64,000 nucleotides of DNA from contig NC_084726.1 in the NCBI RefSeq assembly GCF_033807575.1, positions 12,524,001 to 12,588,000 on the forward strand, given 5' to 3'. The translations under genes and the position numbers were made by a program. Each line of letters opens with the position of its first letter. The first letter of the stretch is position 1. This DNA is from Cydia pomonella. Taxonomy: Eukaryota > Arthropoda > Insecta > Lepidoptera > Tortricidae. Shown piece after piece: positions 8,601-17,486 of this stretch. The notes below the pieces were generated by a model. That model saw nothing but the letters and a program-made list of their open reading frames with translations. It had not been told where the DNA came from and made no database searches.

Positions 8601-11144
8601 GATACGTACTTGGGACGGTTCAACGCCAAAACACAAGTCACTATAGAGAACTTTCAGATAGGAGTAAGTATTATTCCTGTTGTTATATCCTTGGACTTCA
8701 CGGGCCTTTTGATAAGCTTGCGTGGGGATATAGATCCAACACGTAGAGTCCCCTTGGAGATATTTAATGTCATGTAGAACGCCTGCTGGAACCCGTTCAC
8801 AGGCGCAACAACAGACACCTATGAACCGGTCGCAGCAGGCATTGTGACTATTGTAGAAAAAGTGAACAGTATAACGGTCTATAGGATTGAATTTTGGGTG
8901 GAAAATAAAAGACGTGCGGGCGCCTGCTATAATAATGTTTTCACTAGTTATCGAGGTAGGTGATAACTTGCCACCCACTAGATGGGCTCCTGAAACTGCC
9001 ATCATGAAGACGATCAGGAGCAACAACGGTGTGAGCAGCTCAGGGATGTCTAGAGGTGTGCGCCGCTTTCTACCCAGTGGCTGATAACACCCACTGTGCC
9101 AACTTGCGTCTTATGCATATTTCACTTCCACTCCTGGAGTTATATATAGCTCTGTATTATTATATTTAAATAAGTACATTATTATTGGCTTTCTATCTCT
9201 ATCTCACTACGCAATACAAATGTAAGAATTGTAGGAAATTTAAAATTATCTTTAGATTGGCGTTTCCATCAACGGTCGTCTTCTTGGCTAGACCCCCAGG
9301 ATCTCTAGAACCGTGTCGTATACATAGAATAAATACGTTTTTTTATACCACGTCGGTGGCAAACAAGCATACGGCCCGCCTGATTGTAAGAAGTCACCGC
9401 TGCCTTGGACACCTGCAACTCCAGAGATGTTACATGCGCGTTGCCGTCCCTAAAACATGTTTGGAGGGCCGGAATAATGCTTATTTCCAGGGTTATTACC
9501 GGAAAAAGCGTAATCGCCCCTAAGAAATGTATAGGAACCATTTTGGTACCTTGAAATGTAGGTTTTCTCAAACTTGTTATGAAATGATGACATGACTTAC
9601 GTCAAATTAGGTCCGGAAATACTACATATCAGGTGCGATGGGTGAAAATTATATGTAAAGGAATTTCATACTGCCTTACACCCCTAGGACTGTAAAGCAA
9701 CCTTCTTTGGTTTTTAACGTCAAATTGTGACACAACATCTTTGGCATTTAACCATCAACAAATATAGGTACGCTACCGTTGCTTAGCAACGAATATGCAC
9801 AACAAATCACCATTGTTGTGCATATTCGTTGCTAAGCAACGGCGACGGCGCATCGCGTAGGCGCGCGGACTTACGCGCGCAGGGCACCGCTGGTAGAGTG
9901 GCGAGCTGAGTAGGTCGCCACAAAACAAATTAACTACATTTTTTGTTTTAATTGCAAGTTTGAGAAAAGCACTATACATATCTCGGCGAGAAACGGGGTT
10001 GCCGGCCGCGTATCTCTATCTATATCTACTTGGCCTGCAACCCTACGTTTCCCGGCCTCTATAGTAATGTACTATTGCATACCCTAGAACCACGGAAAAA
10101 CCTTATAAATTGCAAAAGAGTTGAATTTTCTTGGCACTTATTATTTTAATACTAAAATAATATTTATCAGTTATTGTGACAAATATTTATCGCCAAGTCT
10201 AAAACCAGTACTGCGGTTACAGATAGAGTCAAACCCAGGAGGCGCGGTATACGAAGCATCCCTGACCTACAATGTTAAAGAGGATAAGTTCGTAGTACAG
10301 TCCAGGGATATCTCAAGGGTGAACGCGTGAGTAGAAATTATTTCTGAAATCATATAACCAGCACTTATAAAAAAAAAACACGTAATAAGCAATGTGCAAG
10401 TTACAGAACATTCTTGAAAATTTCTGATAATTTCTTGAAACTTTCGTGAGAAATTTCTCATGCAAGTTTCCAATTAATAAGTTCCCGTTTAAATTAGGGA
10501 TAATTGCTAATGTTCTTAACTGTTGAGTACTTGTTCTTGACGACCGATCTGGGCTAGTGGGTAGAGACCCAGCCTATGAAGCACATGGTCCTGGGTTCAA
10601 ATTCTGGTAAGTGCATTTATTTGTGTGATGAGCACAGATATTTGTTCCTGAGATGACTCATGAGAATTAGAATGCTTTCTATGTATTTAAGTATTTGTAT
10701 ATTATATACACCGTGTTTTTTTTGATTTGCTTTAATTTCAAGGGTGCATTCCTGAGCTTAAATTAAGTAACTTTCTCAAAGACACCGGTATTCTAATTAA
10801 CTCCATTTCGGAGATAATCAATATTTTATTTTTATCTTATAAAGCCCTTACGAGTGGGTACACTTACCTTAGGGCCCGTTCACATATTGATTAGTGTTTA
10901 GTACGGGTTAATACATTTGCTACTAAACGTAAGTACTATCTCGGACGATTGATGTTCGAAATGACATTGACATGTTTTCAATTGTTTGCCTTCTTGGCTT
11001 ACCGTGGATTTAGTCAATTTGTGTAAGAATGTCCCTATAATATTTACTTATATGATTATCTTGTTTTACAGTTACCGGGGCGAATCGGATTGCATCCTCG
11101 ACTCACACCCACACCTCGCCGCGTATTGCTACTGTAAAGGCTGA
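2427..11144 (+). CDS. DUF229 family protein, copy A (3' part, nine exons; 5' exons lie left of the window)
   Basis: Spliced gene with exons 2427-2618, 3818-3970, 4587-4779, 5541-5710, 6842-7100, 7878-8029, 8504-8663, 10223-10326 and 11072-11144. All introns are GT-AG and phases join without a break (1456 nt, about 485 codons including TGA). DUF229 proteins are metazoan, of unknown substrate, with an alkaline-phosphatase/sulfatase-like fold. Seen here in order: VMILAFDST (probable metal-binding Asp), GYNILGDGTPACLFPFLTG, a GYTTAYMED stretch, GDISHDN, the VMGDHGPR metal-ligand motif, ERLPLLAIRLPDKL, a Cys-rich block (RSCSEAGIETHWCTCLVW), and a C-terminal YCYCKG. The N-terminal membrane anchor should lie in missing upstream exons, as in copy B. 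Introns hold LINE, SINE and MITE debris. Family assignment is confident from motif order; enzymatic activity is unproven. Confidence 0.88.
2632..2838 (+). repeat. 207-bp repeat in copy A intron, also near copy B
   Basis: TATAGGGACCGTGCGCGTTG ... CTGCCATCTTGTGGCTTGAA ... TCTGACGGCTCCTGTGCTGC ... TGCACGCTCCCTATA. Ends are imperfect inverted repeats (TATAGGGA/TCCCTATA), so MITE-like. It starts 13 bp after the donor of exon 2427-2618. Confidence 0.82.
2906..2974. repeat. 69-nt hairpin (CAGCAATGCAGTAGGCTGCA)
   Basis: CAGCAATGCAGTAGGCTGCA...CCTGC pairs with GCAGTATTGCAGCCTACTGC...GCTG, one bulged base, 14-nt loop. In copy A's intron. A relative built on the same CTGCA/GCAATGC words is at 4482-4560. 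Confidence 0.75.
3818..3970 (+). CDS. DUF229 copy A, exon 2 in window
   Basis: Acceptor CGTAG ends at 3817, donor GTGAGT at 3971. Joined to the previous exon it reads MEGYNILGDGTPACLFPFLT, then a charged stretch with RRTKENKRTLDDFPFIFKHV. GDGTPA followed by a hydrophobic LFPFLTG is characteristic of the family; the Thr is a candidate nucleophile by analogy with alkaline phosphatases (inference). Confidence 0.87.
4482..4560. repeat. Related imperfect hairpin (CAACAGCAATTCTGCAAACT)
   Basis: CAACAGCAATTCTGCAAACT...CATTGCTTC pairs imperfectly with GCAGCAATGCACGCTGCAAT...GCTGTTGG. It ends about 26 bp before the acceptor of exon 4587-4779. Confidence 0.6.
4587..4779 (+). CDS. DUF229 copy A, exon 3 in window
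   Basis: Acceptor TTTCAG ends at 4586, donor GTTAGT at 4780. Reads GYTTAYMEDMPLDNTFTFRF, then NGFTKPPTDHYYRAF and a Cys-containing GWNFCYGDTPQF, ending NLTEQ. Matches the central region following the LTG motif in DUF229. Ends in phase 0. Confidence 0.87.
4935..5115 (-). pseudogene. Probable LINE C-terminal scrap in copy A intron
   Basis: Minus-strand reading contains SITHWMKFAKDRDNWRKIVE followed by EGKTQKGLYN. The (R/K)FAxDRxNWRKL pattern resembles the extreme C-terminus of RTE-like LINE proteins. Short and without other support. Confidence 0.45.
5541..5710 (+). CDS. DUF229 copy A, exon 4 in window (GDHG metal-site exon)
   Basis: Acceptor CCTCAG ends at 5540; donor after GGGCCTAG at 5711. 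Encodes FIFTFIGDISHDNFNYIQYA, a DGDLAAFLRRM helix and DTLIIVMGDHGPR. The GDHG motif is a metal-ligand motif shared across the alkaline phosphatase/sulfatase superfamily, and SHDN is typical of this family. The strongest single piece of evidence for fold and family. Confidence 0.9.
5876..6560 (-). pseudogene. LINE RT C-terminal fragment, antisense in DUF229 copy A intron
   Basis: Minus-strand frame 6556-6023: NRFAYVLWRLTRVADKKTAL, SNLRYGIFIWGNSV, QKQCVRAIANI, and a tail with FNHLPEQFKGTTPQ. This is the thumb/C-terminal part of a CR1/Jockey-like RT. The 3' end carries AATAAAG near 5890. It lies between exons 5541-5710 and 6842-7100 in opposite orientation to the host gene. Confidence 0.82.
6590..6785. 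repeat. Cluster of CTAGTTTTCAC motifs in copy A intron
   Basis: ACTAGTTTTCACCAAGG, AACTAGTTTTGACTGG, AACTAGTTTTCATCGAGG, CTAGTTTTGACTAGTG and AACGTTTTCACTGAGG follow each other at about 30-bp steps. The same motif marks about 5725-5755 and 41855-41975, so it is a dispersed internally repetitive element. Confidence 0.6.
6842..7100 (+). CDS. DUF229 copy A, exon 5 in window
   Basis: Acceptor CCACAG ends at 6841, donor GTAAAT at 7101. Continues GPRYAAVRKKHSLRGKLDER, then LPLLAIRLPDKL, and later HDLHATILDVLGLRKHWNPY. The ERLP(L/F) and HDLHATILD signatures fit the DUF229/sulfatase C-terminal half. Ends in phase 0 at LEP. Confidence 0.88.
7160..7445 (-). repeat. Dispersed repeat (same family), diverged, in copy A intron
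   Basis: CAGCAGTCAACTAATACTCA ... GATCAGCTCTATGGTAGCAT ... GAGAATTTTCAGCTCAATAG ... AATGGGAAGTGGGCTACATT. More diverged than 48835. Confidence 0.65.
7878..8029 (+). CDS. DUF229 copy A, exon 6 in window (Cys-rich)
   Basis: Acceptor CTTTTAG ends at 7877, donor GTAAGT at 8030. Encodes IPNTRSCSEAGIETHWCTCL and VWQNVSDSDPMYNRT, then a helix with TLIDYINKF. The spacing of three Cys residues (SC, WCTC) is typical of the DUF229 C-terminal Cys block and suggests a lumenal or extracellular domain with disulfides (inference). Confidence 0.88.
8504..8663 (+). CDS. DUF229 copy A, exon 7 in window
   Basis: Acceptor TCACCAG ends at 8503, donor GTAAGT at 8664. Reads SKCIPRTVASTNWVLRQRVN followed by LAFNTAIDYDTYLGRFNAKT and VTIENFQIG. 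Phase joins exactly with neighbours. The long reading frame on the opposite strand over this exon is a shadow in its exon part. Confidence 0.85.
8664..9110. other. Intron block open in frames of both strands, unidentified
   Basis: After exon 8504-8663 the minus strand stays open to 9026 and beyond (LLTPLLLLIVFMMAVSGAHL, then PKFNPIDRYTVHFFYNSHNA), and the + strand reads NACWNPFTGATTDTYEPVAA ... ITVYRIEFWVEN at about 8778-8912. I recognise neither. Composition is less AT-rich than the rest of the intron. Confidence 0.4.
9338..9450 (+). repeat. Dispersed repeat, 'CGTCGGTGGCAAACAAGC' family
   Basis: TTTTTTTATACCACGTCGGT, then GCATACGGCCCGCCTGAT, GTAAGAAGTCACCGCTGCC and TTACATGCGCGTTGCCG. One of six clear copies in the window; a short interspersed family with a T-rich left end. 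Confidence 0.8.
9776..9842. repeat. 30-bp perfect hairpin
   Basis: Arms 9776-9805 (CCGTTGCTTAGCAACGAATA...) and 9813-9842 are exact complements around a 7-nt loop. Inside an intron of copy A. Core of a small palindromic element; the inner GTTGCTTAGCAAC is itself palindromic. Confidence 0.8.
10223..10326 (+). CDS. DUF229 copy A, exon 8 in window
   Basis: Acceptor GTTACAG ends at 10222, donor GTGAGT at 10327. Reads IESNPGGAVYEASLTYNVKE and a strand with DKFVVQSRDISRVNA. ESNPGGAVYEASL resembles the C-terminal beta-sandwich of DUF229 members. Confidence 0.85.
10541..11058 (+). mobile_element. tRNA-derived SINE, type 1, interrupted, in copy A last intron
   Basis: Head GACCGATCTGGGCTAGTGGG and B-box GGGTTCAAATTCTGG at about 10594; the SINE runs to about 10712, then resumes near 10985 with GGCTTACCGTGGATTTAGTC and ends about 11058, some 14 bp before the last exon of copy A. 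The 270 bp between (from CACCGTGTTTTTTTT) is a later insertion of unknown type. Confidence 0.72.
11072..11144 (+). CDS. DUF229 copy A, last exon with stop
   Basis: Acceptor TTTACAG ends at 11071. Reads YRGESDCILDSHPHLAAYCY then CKG and TGA at 11142-11144. A terminal YCYC is common in DUF229 proteins. Candidate AATAAA polyadenylation signals follow near 11403 and 11435; the second is inside a repeat (11430-11525). Confidence 0.85.
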
Positions 11145-11429
11145 CGAACACTAAAGTGATGTTAACAAATCGAAACTTATTTTTCTCTAACGGGGCTTTC
11201 CATGAGTTGTCCCGTACGTACATCGGCAATTTTCGAAAAAAAGTGTACATGTATTTTTTTAAACCTAACAAATTTTGGGTTATTTCTACTCTTAATCAAG
11301 AGCACTATCGATTTAAGCAATAAAAAAATTATCCCACTTTTAATTGTCAGTTTTGTAACGCAGTTAACTATACATGTTGTATGGACCGTTATAAAACTGA
11401 CTAATAAATATTGTATGGAAAATTAAGCA

Positions 11430-11525
11430 CAGTAGAATAAATAAATAGTTTACCACGAAATGCTCCCGCCTCAGCATTAATGCTAACCCAAAAGTCAGCG
11501 CTGATCTTCCGGCTAGACCATTTGT
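11430..11525 (-). repeat. LINE 3' end, same family as 112-290
   Basis: CACGAAATGCTCCCGCCTCA ... AAGTCAGCGCTGATCTTCCG on +, preceded by an AATAAATAAATAG tail. Lies just downstream of copy A's stop. Confidence 0.65.
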
Positions 11526-12023
11526 GGGTCACGAACAACGAAGTAACTAATTAATAATCTGTGGTCACGAACGCAGCTGTACGACACGGCATAAAACTGA
11601 ACGCGACTTTGCGGCGGTGAAAGAGCGGCGATCAACGCCATCTAGTCTGCCGGCGAGACGTCATGATGACAAAAAAGGCCATGTCGTACGCCTGCTGATA
11701 GATATAGATAACAATGTTAATAAGACCATTCGTTAGTTTATTACTAATATTATATTATAAAAATTGCTACTTATTATGGTAGATTCTATCTGAGATATGT
11801 AATATACATGACATGTTATGCCTTATGCGTATATGTTATTTTAAATTGTAGACAAAAACCATCACGCGCGTTAGTACCAACGTTCAAAAACAGAGCTTGG
11901 ATTTCAAAATTGGGCATTTCTATTTAAAGTTGTACCCACAATTTGCATTTTAGATGTAGGAATTTTTATATTATTTTTTATATATTCAGAACCACGAGCT
12001 CTTTCGATCCTAACCGAGAAAAA

Positions 12024-12616
12024 ATCGGCCCAGTGCGTGTTCCGTACCATTATCTATAAAAACGGTCACCCATCCAAGTACTGACCCCGCCCGACGTTGC
12101 TTTACTTTTACGTTGCTTTTTCGCTGATTTGATGAGAACCTCAAGATTGGAAAGAAATATTGATATTATTCTGTTTTTAGTATTTGTTGTTATAGCGGCA
12201 AAAGAAATACATAATAGACGACCGGTCTGGCCTAGTGGGTAGTGACCCTGCCTATGAAGCCGATGGTCCTGGGTTCAAATCCTGGTATTAAGGGCATTTA
12301 TTCGTGTGATGAGCATGGATATTTGTTCCTGAGTCATGGGTGTTTTCTATGTATTTAAGTATTTATAAATATTTATATATTATATATATCGTTGTCTAAG
12401 TACCTTCAACACAAGCCTTATTGAGCTTACTGTGGGACTTAGTCAATTTGTGTAATAATGTCCTATAATATTTATTTATTTATTTATAATTTGTTTCAAC
12501 TGGCTATCTACTTATCACAGTTCATGAGATACTACCTGGTGACAGACGGGCGGTCGGACGGACGGACAGCGGAGTCTCAGTAGGTCCCGTTTGACCCTTT
12601 GAGTACGGAACCCTAA
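12024..12616 (+). repeat. Dispersed repeat, 'GGCCAAGTGCGAGTCGGACTCG...CGGAACCCTAA' family, split by a SINE
   Basis: Left end ATCGGCCCAGTGCGTGTTCC, internal TTTTAGTATTTGTTGTTATA, right part ATGAGATACTACCTGGTGAC ... ACGGACGGACAGCGGAGTCT ... GAGTACGGAACCCTAA. SINE 12217-12488 lies inside. Confidence 0.82.
12217..12488 (+). mobile_element. tRNA-derived SINE, type 1, nested in another repeat
   Basis: Head ACCGGTCTGGCCTAGTGGGT (A box), B-box GGGTTCAAATCC at about 12270, body with TTTGTTCCTGAGTCATGGGT and GAGCTTACTGTGGGACTTAG, and a (TTTA)n tail. It splits a GGTTCCGTA-family repeat: TATAGCGGCAAAAGAAATAC lies left and TTTCAACTGGCTATC right, contiguous in the copies at 40735 and 47887. Confidence 0.85.
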
Positions 12617-13107
12617 AAAAGTGTCTCAAAATTTCATACATTTTATGTTTGTCCGTTATGTAATAGAAAGTTGTAATTGAAAACGTAAGCAAATTGACCA
12701 AAAAATTGGGAGTAATTTTTTTCTTAGTAAAAATGGAAACCCTCGCGATTCTGTATGAAATGTGAATATTTATGTATGAAAATTCTCAATTCTGGCACAA
12801 AAGTATGCCCAATTTCATCCTACGTTCCTACTTCGGCAAGAAAGGTCTTCATTATCTCCCATATTAATGTTACTAGATTCTGGAATAAAATGATAAAGTC
12901 TTAGAATATCTCATTAAAATAAGTAGGTAAATAAACGGAAGCTATTATAATTTAATGTTTTGCGAAACCGTAAAATGACTGGGCTATAAAATTGAATTAA
13001 AAACTAAATAGGTTTGCACTAAACGCATACATAAACACATGGTAAGACGTCAGACATAATTAAGTTTATGTTACGGAAAAATGTATTCGTGTAAATCAAA
13101 GAGAATT

Positions 13108-13215
13108 TGAAATAGAGGTAGCCACAGTAAATTTACTGCCATCTTTCGACACATGTTTAAAACTTTTAGAACGCCATTTGGCTTTGATACTTATTTTTTC
13201 ACTGATACATATCAG
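13108..13215 (+). repeat. Dispersed repeat, partial copy next to a MITE
   Basis: TTTGAAATAGAGGTAGCCAC ... AATTTACTGCCATCTTTCGA ... ACTTTTAGAACGCCATTTGG ... TTTTTTCACTGATACATATC. Ends a few bases before the TA of the 13229 MITE. Confidence 0.68.
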
Positions 13216-13228
13216 TGAAAAAATAGTA

Positions 13229-13371
13229 CAGTCATTATATCCAAAAAACCGACCCTACCCGTGAATAATCAGTTCTTGGATTTTTTTCGTAGGTCCCTCG
13301 GGGGGTCACTGGGAGTGTTAATTCAAAAATAAGACTGAATCAGGCTCCTTGTTTTTTGGATATAATGACTG
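13229..13371. mobile_element. Tc1/mariner-type MITE, TA target, CAGT ends
   Basis: TA (13227-13228) then CAGTCATTATATCCAAAA ... TTTTGGATATAATGACTG then TA (13372-13373). Terminal inverted repeat about 22 bp. The interior is not self-complementary. Confidence 0.85.
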
Positions 13372-13585
13372 TACTATGCAGGGATCGGAACCGGTTTATT
13401 GCAAAAACATCGAAATAACCATATATTTCGGTTTATTTTATACTCTAAATGTAGGACTCAGTTGTGTTTTCAGATAACGACTTCGTATTATTAGATTGCC
13501 TAATTAGAGAAGAAGTAATTAACAAAGAACGAAAAAATACCGTTTTCGTTCCCATACAAAAAATACCGGTTTCCGATCCCTGGTA

Positions 13586-13708
13586 CAGTCAGCGTCAAAT
13601 ACTTTGTAGCAGTCAAAGTGGCCAAATAGTTCGGTACACCATACTAAATATATGGTGTACCGAACTATTTGGCTACTTTGGTTGCTACAAAGTATTTGAC
13701 GCTGACTG
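13586..13708. mobile_element. Tc1/mariner-type hairpin MITE, TA target, CAGT ends
   Basis: TA (13584-13585), CAGTCAGCGTCAAATACTTT ... AAGTATTTGACGCTGACTG, TA (13709-13710). Almost the whole 123 bp is a palindrome centred near 13647 (AAATAGTTCGGTACACCATA against its complement) with few mismatches. Confidence 0.88.
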
Positions 13709-13719
13709 TACTATGTGTT

Positions 13720-14555
13720 AAATTTGTTGAATATCAAAAAGCGGCGCCATATAATAGAGCATAGGCAATTTTATAAAATTTTACTTTAAACATGTTTTAA
13801 CATATATTGAATATTTTAAAAGTTTAAATGTAATTTAGTTACACGTTATATATTATATTCCTATTGTCCGAAATAAATTAATTTTATTTTTTATTTTATA
13901 GGCCAAAGGTACGGCGGCATCGTTTCGAGCGATGATATTTAAAAGCCCATTGAAAAAGCAATATTACCACTTTACTTATATGGTTCAAATTCAAGTAACA
14001 GGTCATTCAAAGATAACTCCTTTTATTATCTCCGAATATTTTTACCTGAATGTTAGCGGTCGATAGACATAACCCACACGTGTACGAAAAAAAGAAGTGA
14101 AATTTTGTGTTTATCGCCTTTTTAAAGTTTTCCCTTATTTAGATATTATTTATATAGTTTAAGTATGGATGGCAAAGAATGTGTTTGATGGAAAATGATG
14201 CCAAATAATAAATAGTATTTATTTTATAACTATTTATTATTAGACCTAGCTAGATCGATTTTTCGCCCCCGAAAATCTCCATATAGAAAATTTCATTGAA
14301 ATCGTTAGAGCCGTTTCCGAGATCCCCGAAATATATATAAATAAAACAAGAATTGCTCGTTTAAAGGTATAAAATAAAGCAATGTAACCTTAACTTCTTC
14401 GTAATCTCGCACTTTAAACCTTTTTTTTATATCAATTACTAATTAAATTGTACGTTAATTACTAATATTTTAATGAAAACAACCGTCGTAAACCTTAGGC
14501 TATATTAAAAAATTAAGACAAAAAATATTACTTTGCTAATATGCGAAAAGATAAC
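13720..14555. other. No gene seen; AT-rich
   Basis: No open frame with exon signals and no repeat matched elsewhere in the window, apart from GAAATCGTTAGAGCCGTTTC near 14300, which looks transposon-derived. Confidence 0.4.
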
Positions 14556-14558
14556 GTA

Positions 14559-14680
14559 CAGTCACGTCAATCAGAGCTAGCCCGTTATACTTACTTGCGT
14601 ATTTTTACATGCAATTAATGTTCCCACCCTCCCACCGCAATAATAAATACGCAAATAAATATAACAACCCACCACCGAAA
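14559..14680 (+). mobile_element. CAGTCACGTCAATCAG MITE, one end recognisable
   Basis: TA at 14557-14558 then CAGTCACGTCAATCAG; interior TTGCGTATTTTTACATGCAA and AATAAATACGCAAATAAATA. The same interior lies inverted at about 1815-1910. The matching right end is not clear. Confidence 0.6.
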
Positions 14681-15330
14681 TTACAAGACTCAGTGGGAAG
14701 GCGGGAACATTAATTGGCTACTTGACTGTTTTTTGTCAATAATGTCAAACGATCTTGATTTTCCTGAGGATCAAATGTCTATATGGGACTCATAGCATTT
14801 AAGCAACACAAAGGTCAGAAATGAGAGTAAAAGTCGACGACGATTGAAACGCCTCTTAACAAAATGATAAGGTGATGTGACGTCACATCATATAAGTCTG
14901 TCCTAAATGTATGGAAGATCAAGCAAATTGCCATTTTGACCCTGAAATATTGCGTTTATGTGTATAGTTGTTATACAACTTATTTTTCTATAAAATGTAA
15001 GGAATCGAATGGTACCATTTTCTTTTCTATTGTTGAAAGAAAAAACGTTATTTTGTCAGGTTATACGTCAAATGCTAACAAAAACTGTCATATTTGTATA
15101 CGTTATTTTATTTAATCAACCGGCAGTGCCATATAACGCAATAATTTTATGTAAGACAATATAATTCTAATTTATATAGTTCCTAATAGTATTTTAACTA
15201 GAGATAACACAAATTAAAATAAAAAATAAAAAAAATTAACTTGTTCTTAGTGTTCTAACAGGCATTTTTATTACATACGAGGCCGATTCTCATTTATTAT
15301 TGTGATATGGTTTTCACATTACACAAAGAA

Positions 15331-15640
15331 ACGCAGGTAGCCTAGCAGCCAAAGCGTGCGACTTTCAATCCAGAGGTCGCGGGTTTAAACCCCGGCTCGT
15401 ACTAATAATCGGAACTTATGTACGAAATATTATTTGATATTTACTAGTCGCTTTTCGGTGAAGGAAACATCGCGAGGAAACCGGACTTATCCCAATAAGG
15501 CCTTTCCCTTCTGGGTTGGAAGGTCAGATGGCAGTCGCTTTCGTAAAAACCAGTGCCAACGCCAATTCTCGGGAATAGTTGCCAAGCGGACCCCAGGCTC
15601 TCATGAGCCTTGGCAAAAAGCCGGAATAACGTGAGGAAGA
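15331..15640 (+). mobile_element. tRNA-derived SINE, type 2, second copy
   Basis: Head GGTAGCCTAGCAGCCAAAGC with B-box GGGTTTAAACCCCGG near 15382, then GTCGCTTTTCGGTGAAGGAA and GGTCAGATGGCAGTCGCTTT, as in 1938-2268. More diverged, with small deletions. Confidence 0.8.
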
Positions 15641-15852
15641 TTATATCAACCACATTTATGCCGTTATCTTTGATTTTTTCGAATTTTTACAATAATTATT
15701 ATAAGAGTATTGAAAAATGTGTATGAAATCTGTCTTTCGTTCCTAATTTTTACAATAATCATAAAATTAATAATTAATTGATTATTAAATTTAAGGGTAT
15801 TTTTATGCACCTCCTAATTAGTTAATTTAAGTTTCATTTCTCCACTACCTAA

Positions 15853-16000
15853 AGGTTGTCTGGAAGAGATCGCTCTGTAGCGATAAGGCCGCCTGTTGTG
15901 TACCTCTATCTTCATGTATTATATGCGTTTCCATGTATATTTTTTCAGAGATTGTGCAATAAAGAGGATTTGTATTTTGTATTGTATTGTATTGTAATTC
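15853..16000 (+). repeat. Retroelement 3' end with (GTATT)n tail
   Basis: AAGGTTGTCTGGAAGAGATC ... AGCGATAAGGCCGCCTGTTG ... AGATTGTGCAATAAAGAGG then TTGTATTGTATTGTATTG. AATAAAG before a short-unit tail marks a LINE or SINE 3' end. Inverted copies at 31888-32015, 32636-32748 and 36174-36246. Confidence 0.78.
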
Positions 16001-16165
16001 AAATGTATTACCTGCAACAAAGTACGCATGTAAAATAATTTTCCATAATGTATTGACATTGTATTGTGTTGTTGTATGTATTGAATATTGATTCACAGAC
16101 GAAAATGGGGAATATTGTATGGAGAAGCGGTCGTCCCCTTTACTCTTAAGTGCAGTAGTCAGGTA

Positions 16166-16311
16166 TCAGTGTTGGCCGAACGTTAATTAGAATTGAAAAT
16201 ATTGAAAATTAACCATTACAAATTGAACCGTAAACTGTAACCATCCGTCACTGTTTACGGTTCAATTTGTAATAGTTAATGTTCAATTCTAATTAACTGT
16301 TACACCGACAA
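16166..16311. mobile_element. CAGTGTTGGCC hairpin MITE, diverged copy
   Basis: CAGTGTTGGCCGAACGTTAA ... GTTTACGGTTCAATTTGTAA ... AATTCTAATTAACTGTTACA. Inner arms pair over about 60 bp; right end diverged, target duplication not readable. Confidence 0.75.
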
Positions 16312-16472
16312 AATAAACCTTAAAAATTTAGTAATTTAATGTTTATAATAATAAAAATAAAGTTGGATATATTTTGAATTCATATTTTTAGCGAGTACAT
16401 AGTATTTTCACAATAATAAATGTTGAATTAAAAATATATTTATTTCAAGTAATTGATATTACAAGAGTAGTA

Positions 16473-16607
16473 CAGTCGCCATCAGATACATCGAAGCGGG
16501 CGAGGTGCTCAAAAATATCTGAACACGCACTCCAGGGCCTTGACAATAAAAGCATGTTCTGGTATTTATGAGCACCAATGCCGCTCCGATATATCTAATA
16601 GCGACTG
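16473..16607. mobile_element. Tc1/mariner-type MITE, TA target, CAGT ends
   Basis: TA (16471-16472), CAGTCGCCATCAGATACATC ... GATATATCTAATAGCGACTG, TA (16608-16609). A diverged fragment of similar sequence (GGAGCGGTCAAGATGTTCG ... GGCCGC) sits at about 57772-57875. Confidence 0.85.
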
Positions 16608-16769
16608 TACAATGATCCCCACACCAGGCTCAGCCTATGACGTGGAAATCTTAGAGAAATATCGAAATGGTGCGGTTCATATTTTAATAGAATATATTAT
16701 TGTTAAAGCTACTAAATTATATATATACCAATTGTTTATTAAATGACTTTAAAAAAACTGCTACGGGTG

Positions 16770-16985
16770 ACCCTAGGGCTGGATAATTGCTATGCCAAAG
16801 AATTAGGCATCGCCATTCAACGAGGGAACGTAGCCAGCCTATGGGTACCCTTCCGCATGGGACACTTCATAGGACCGCCTGGGGGACTTTTCATAGGAGG
16901 GGGGTTTTTATATTATTGTTTACGTTTTTTAGGTTTAATTTAGTTAGTTTATATTACTTATTAATATTTAATTATAGAAAATAAA
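16770..16985 (+). pseudogene. LINE pol C-terminal fragment (IAIQRGN family)
   Basis: Frame 16743 on reads YAKELGIAIQRGNVASL before a shift, then GTLPHGT in another frame, matching the 48540 fragment. An AT-rich 3' end (ATTATAGAAAATAAAAC) ends near 16985. Decayed. Confidence 0.6.
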
Positions 16986-17380
16986 ACTATCTAATTAAGT
17001 ACAAAGACTTGGGGACTTGCACAGATCAATCTAGCCCCTAACTAAGTAAAGATTTTACTATACTATGGTACTGCCTATACAAAAAGTTACCGAACTTTTA
17101 AAGAAAATGTTTTACATCTCAAACTAGTATTAAGTATGATTATAGATCGCGTCATTAACGATGACGCGCGGATTTGTCAAATCTAACCCTTAATAAATTG
17201 ATAATACGAGCCAAAGCACACGTCTTCGTGAATGACACCATCTATAATCTGTATAAAAATCTCAAGTAGTGATTTTTTGTAAATTAACTATATAAATATT
17301 TTTACTACTTAAAAATATCTCTAATTAAATGTTTAACAAGTAGAAATGCCTGCGAAAGATGCTATTAACCTTAGAATAAA

Positions 17381-17486
17381 TTTAAAAGTGGAAAAATTAC
17401 TGTCTTGGGTGAGACTTGAACTTGCGGCCTCTGGAGTTCAACGGAGTTCAAGTCTCACCCAAGACAGTAATTATTCCACTTTTAAA
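17381..17486. repeat. 42-bp hairpin with tRNA-like arm
   Basis: Arms 17381-17422 and 17445-17486 pair at 41 of 42 positions; loop 17423-17444. The arm TCTTGGGTGAGACTTGAAC is the complement of a tRNA T-arm-like sequence with a GTTCAAGTCTC box, so a SINE head may have been copied into an inverted duplicate. Confidence 0.75.

Noticed and set aside
8481..9026. 181-residue minus-strand ORF as a host gene
   Set aside because: Its C-terminal part is the complement of a well-supported exon of DUF229 copy A. The rest is kept only as an unexplained block.
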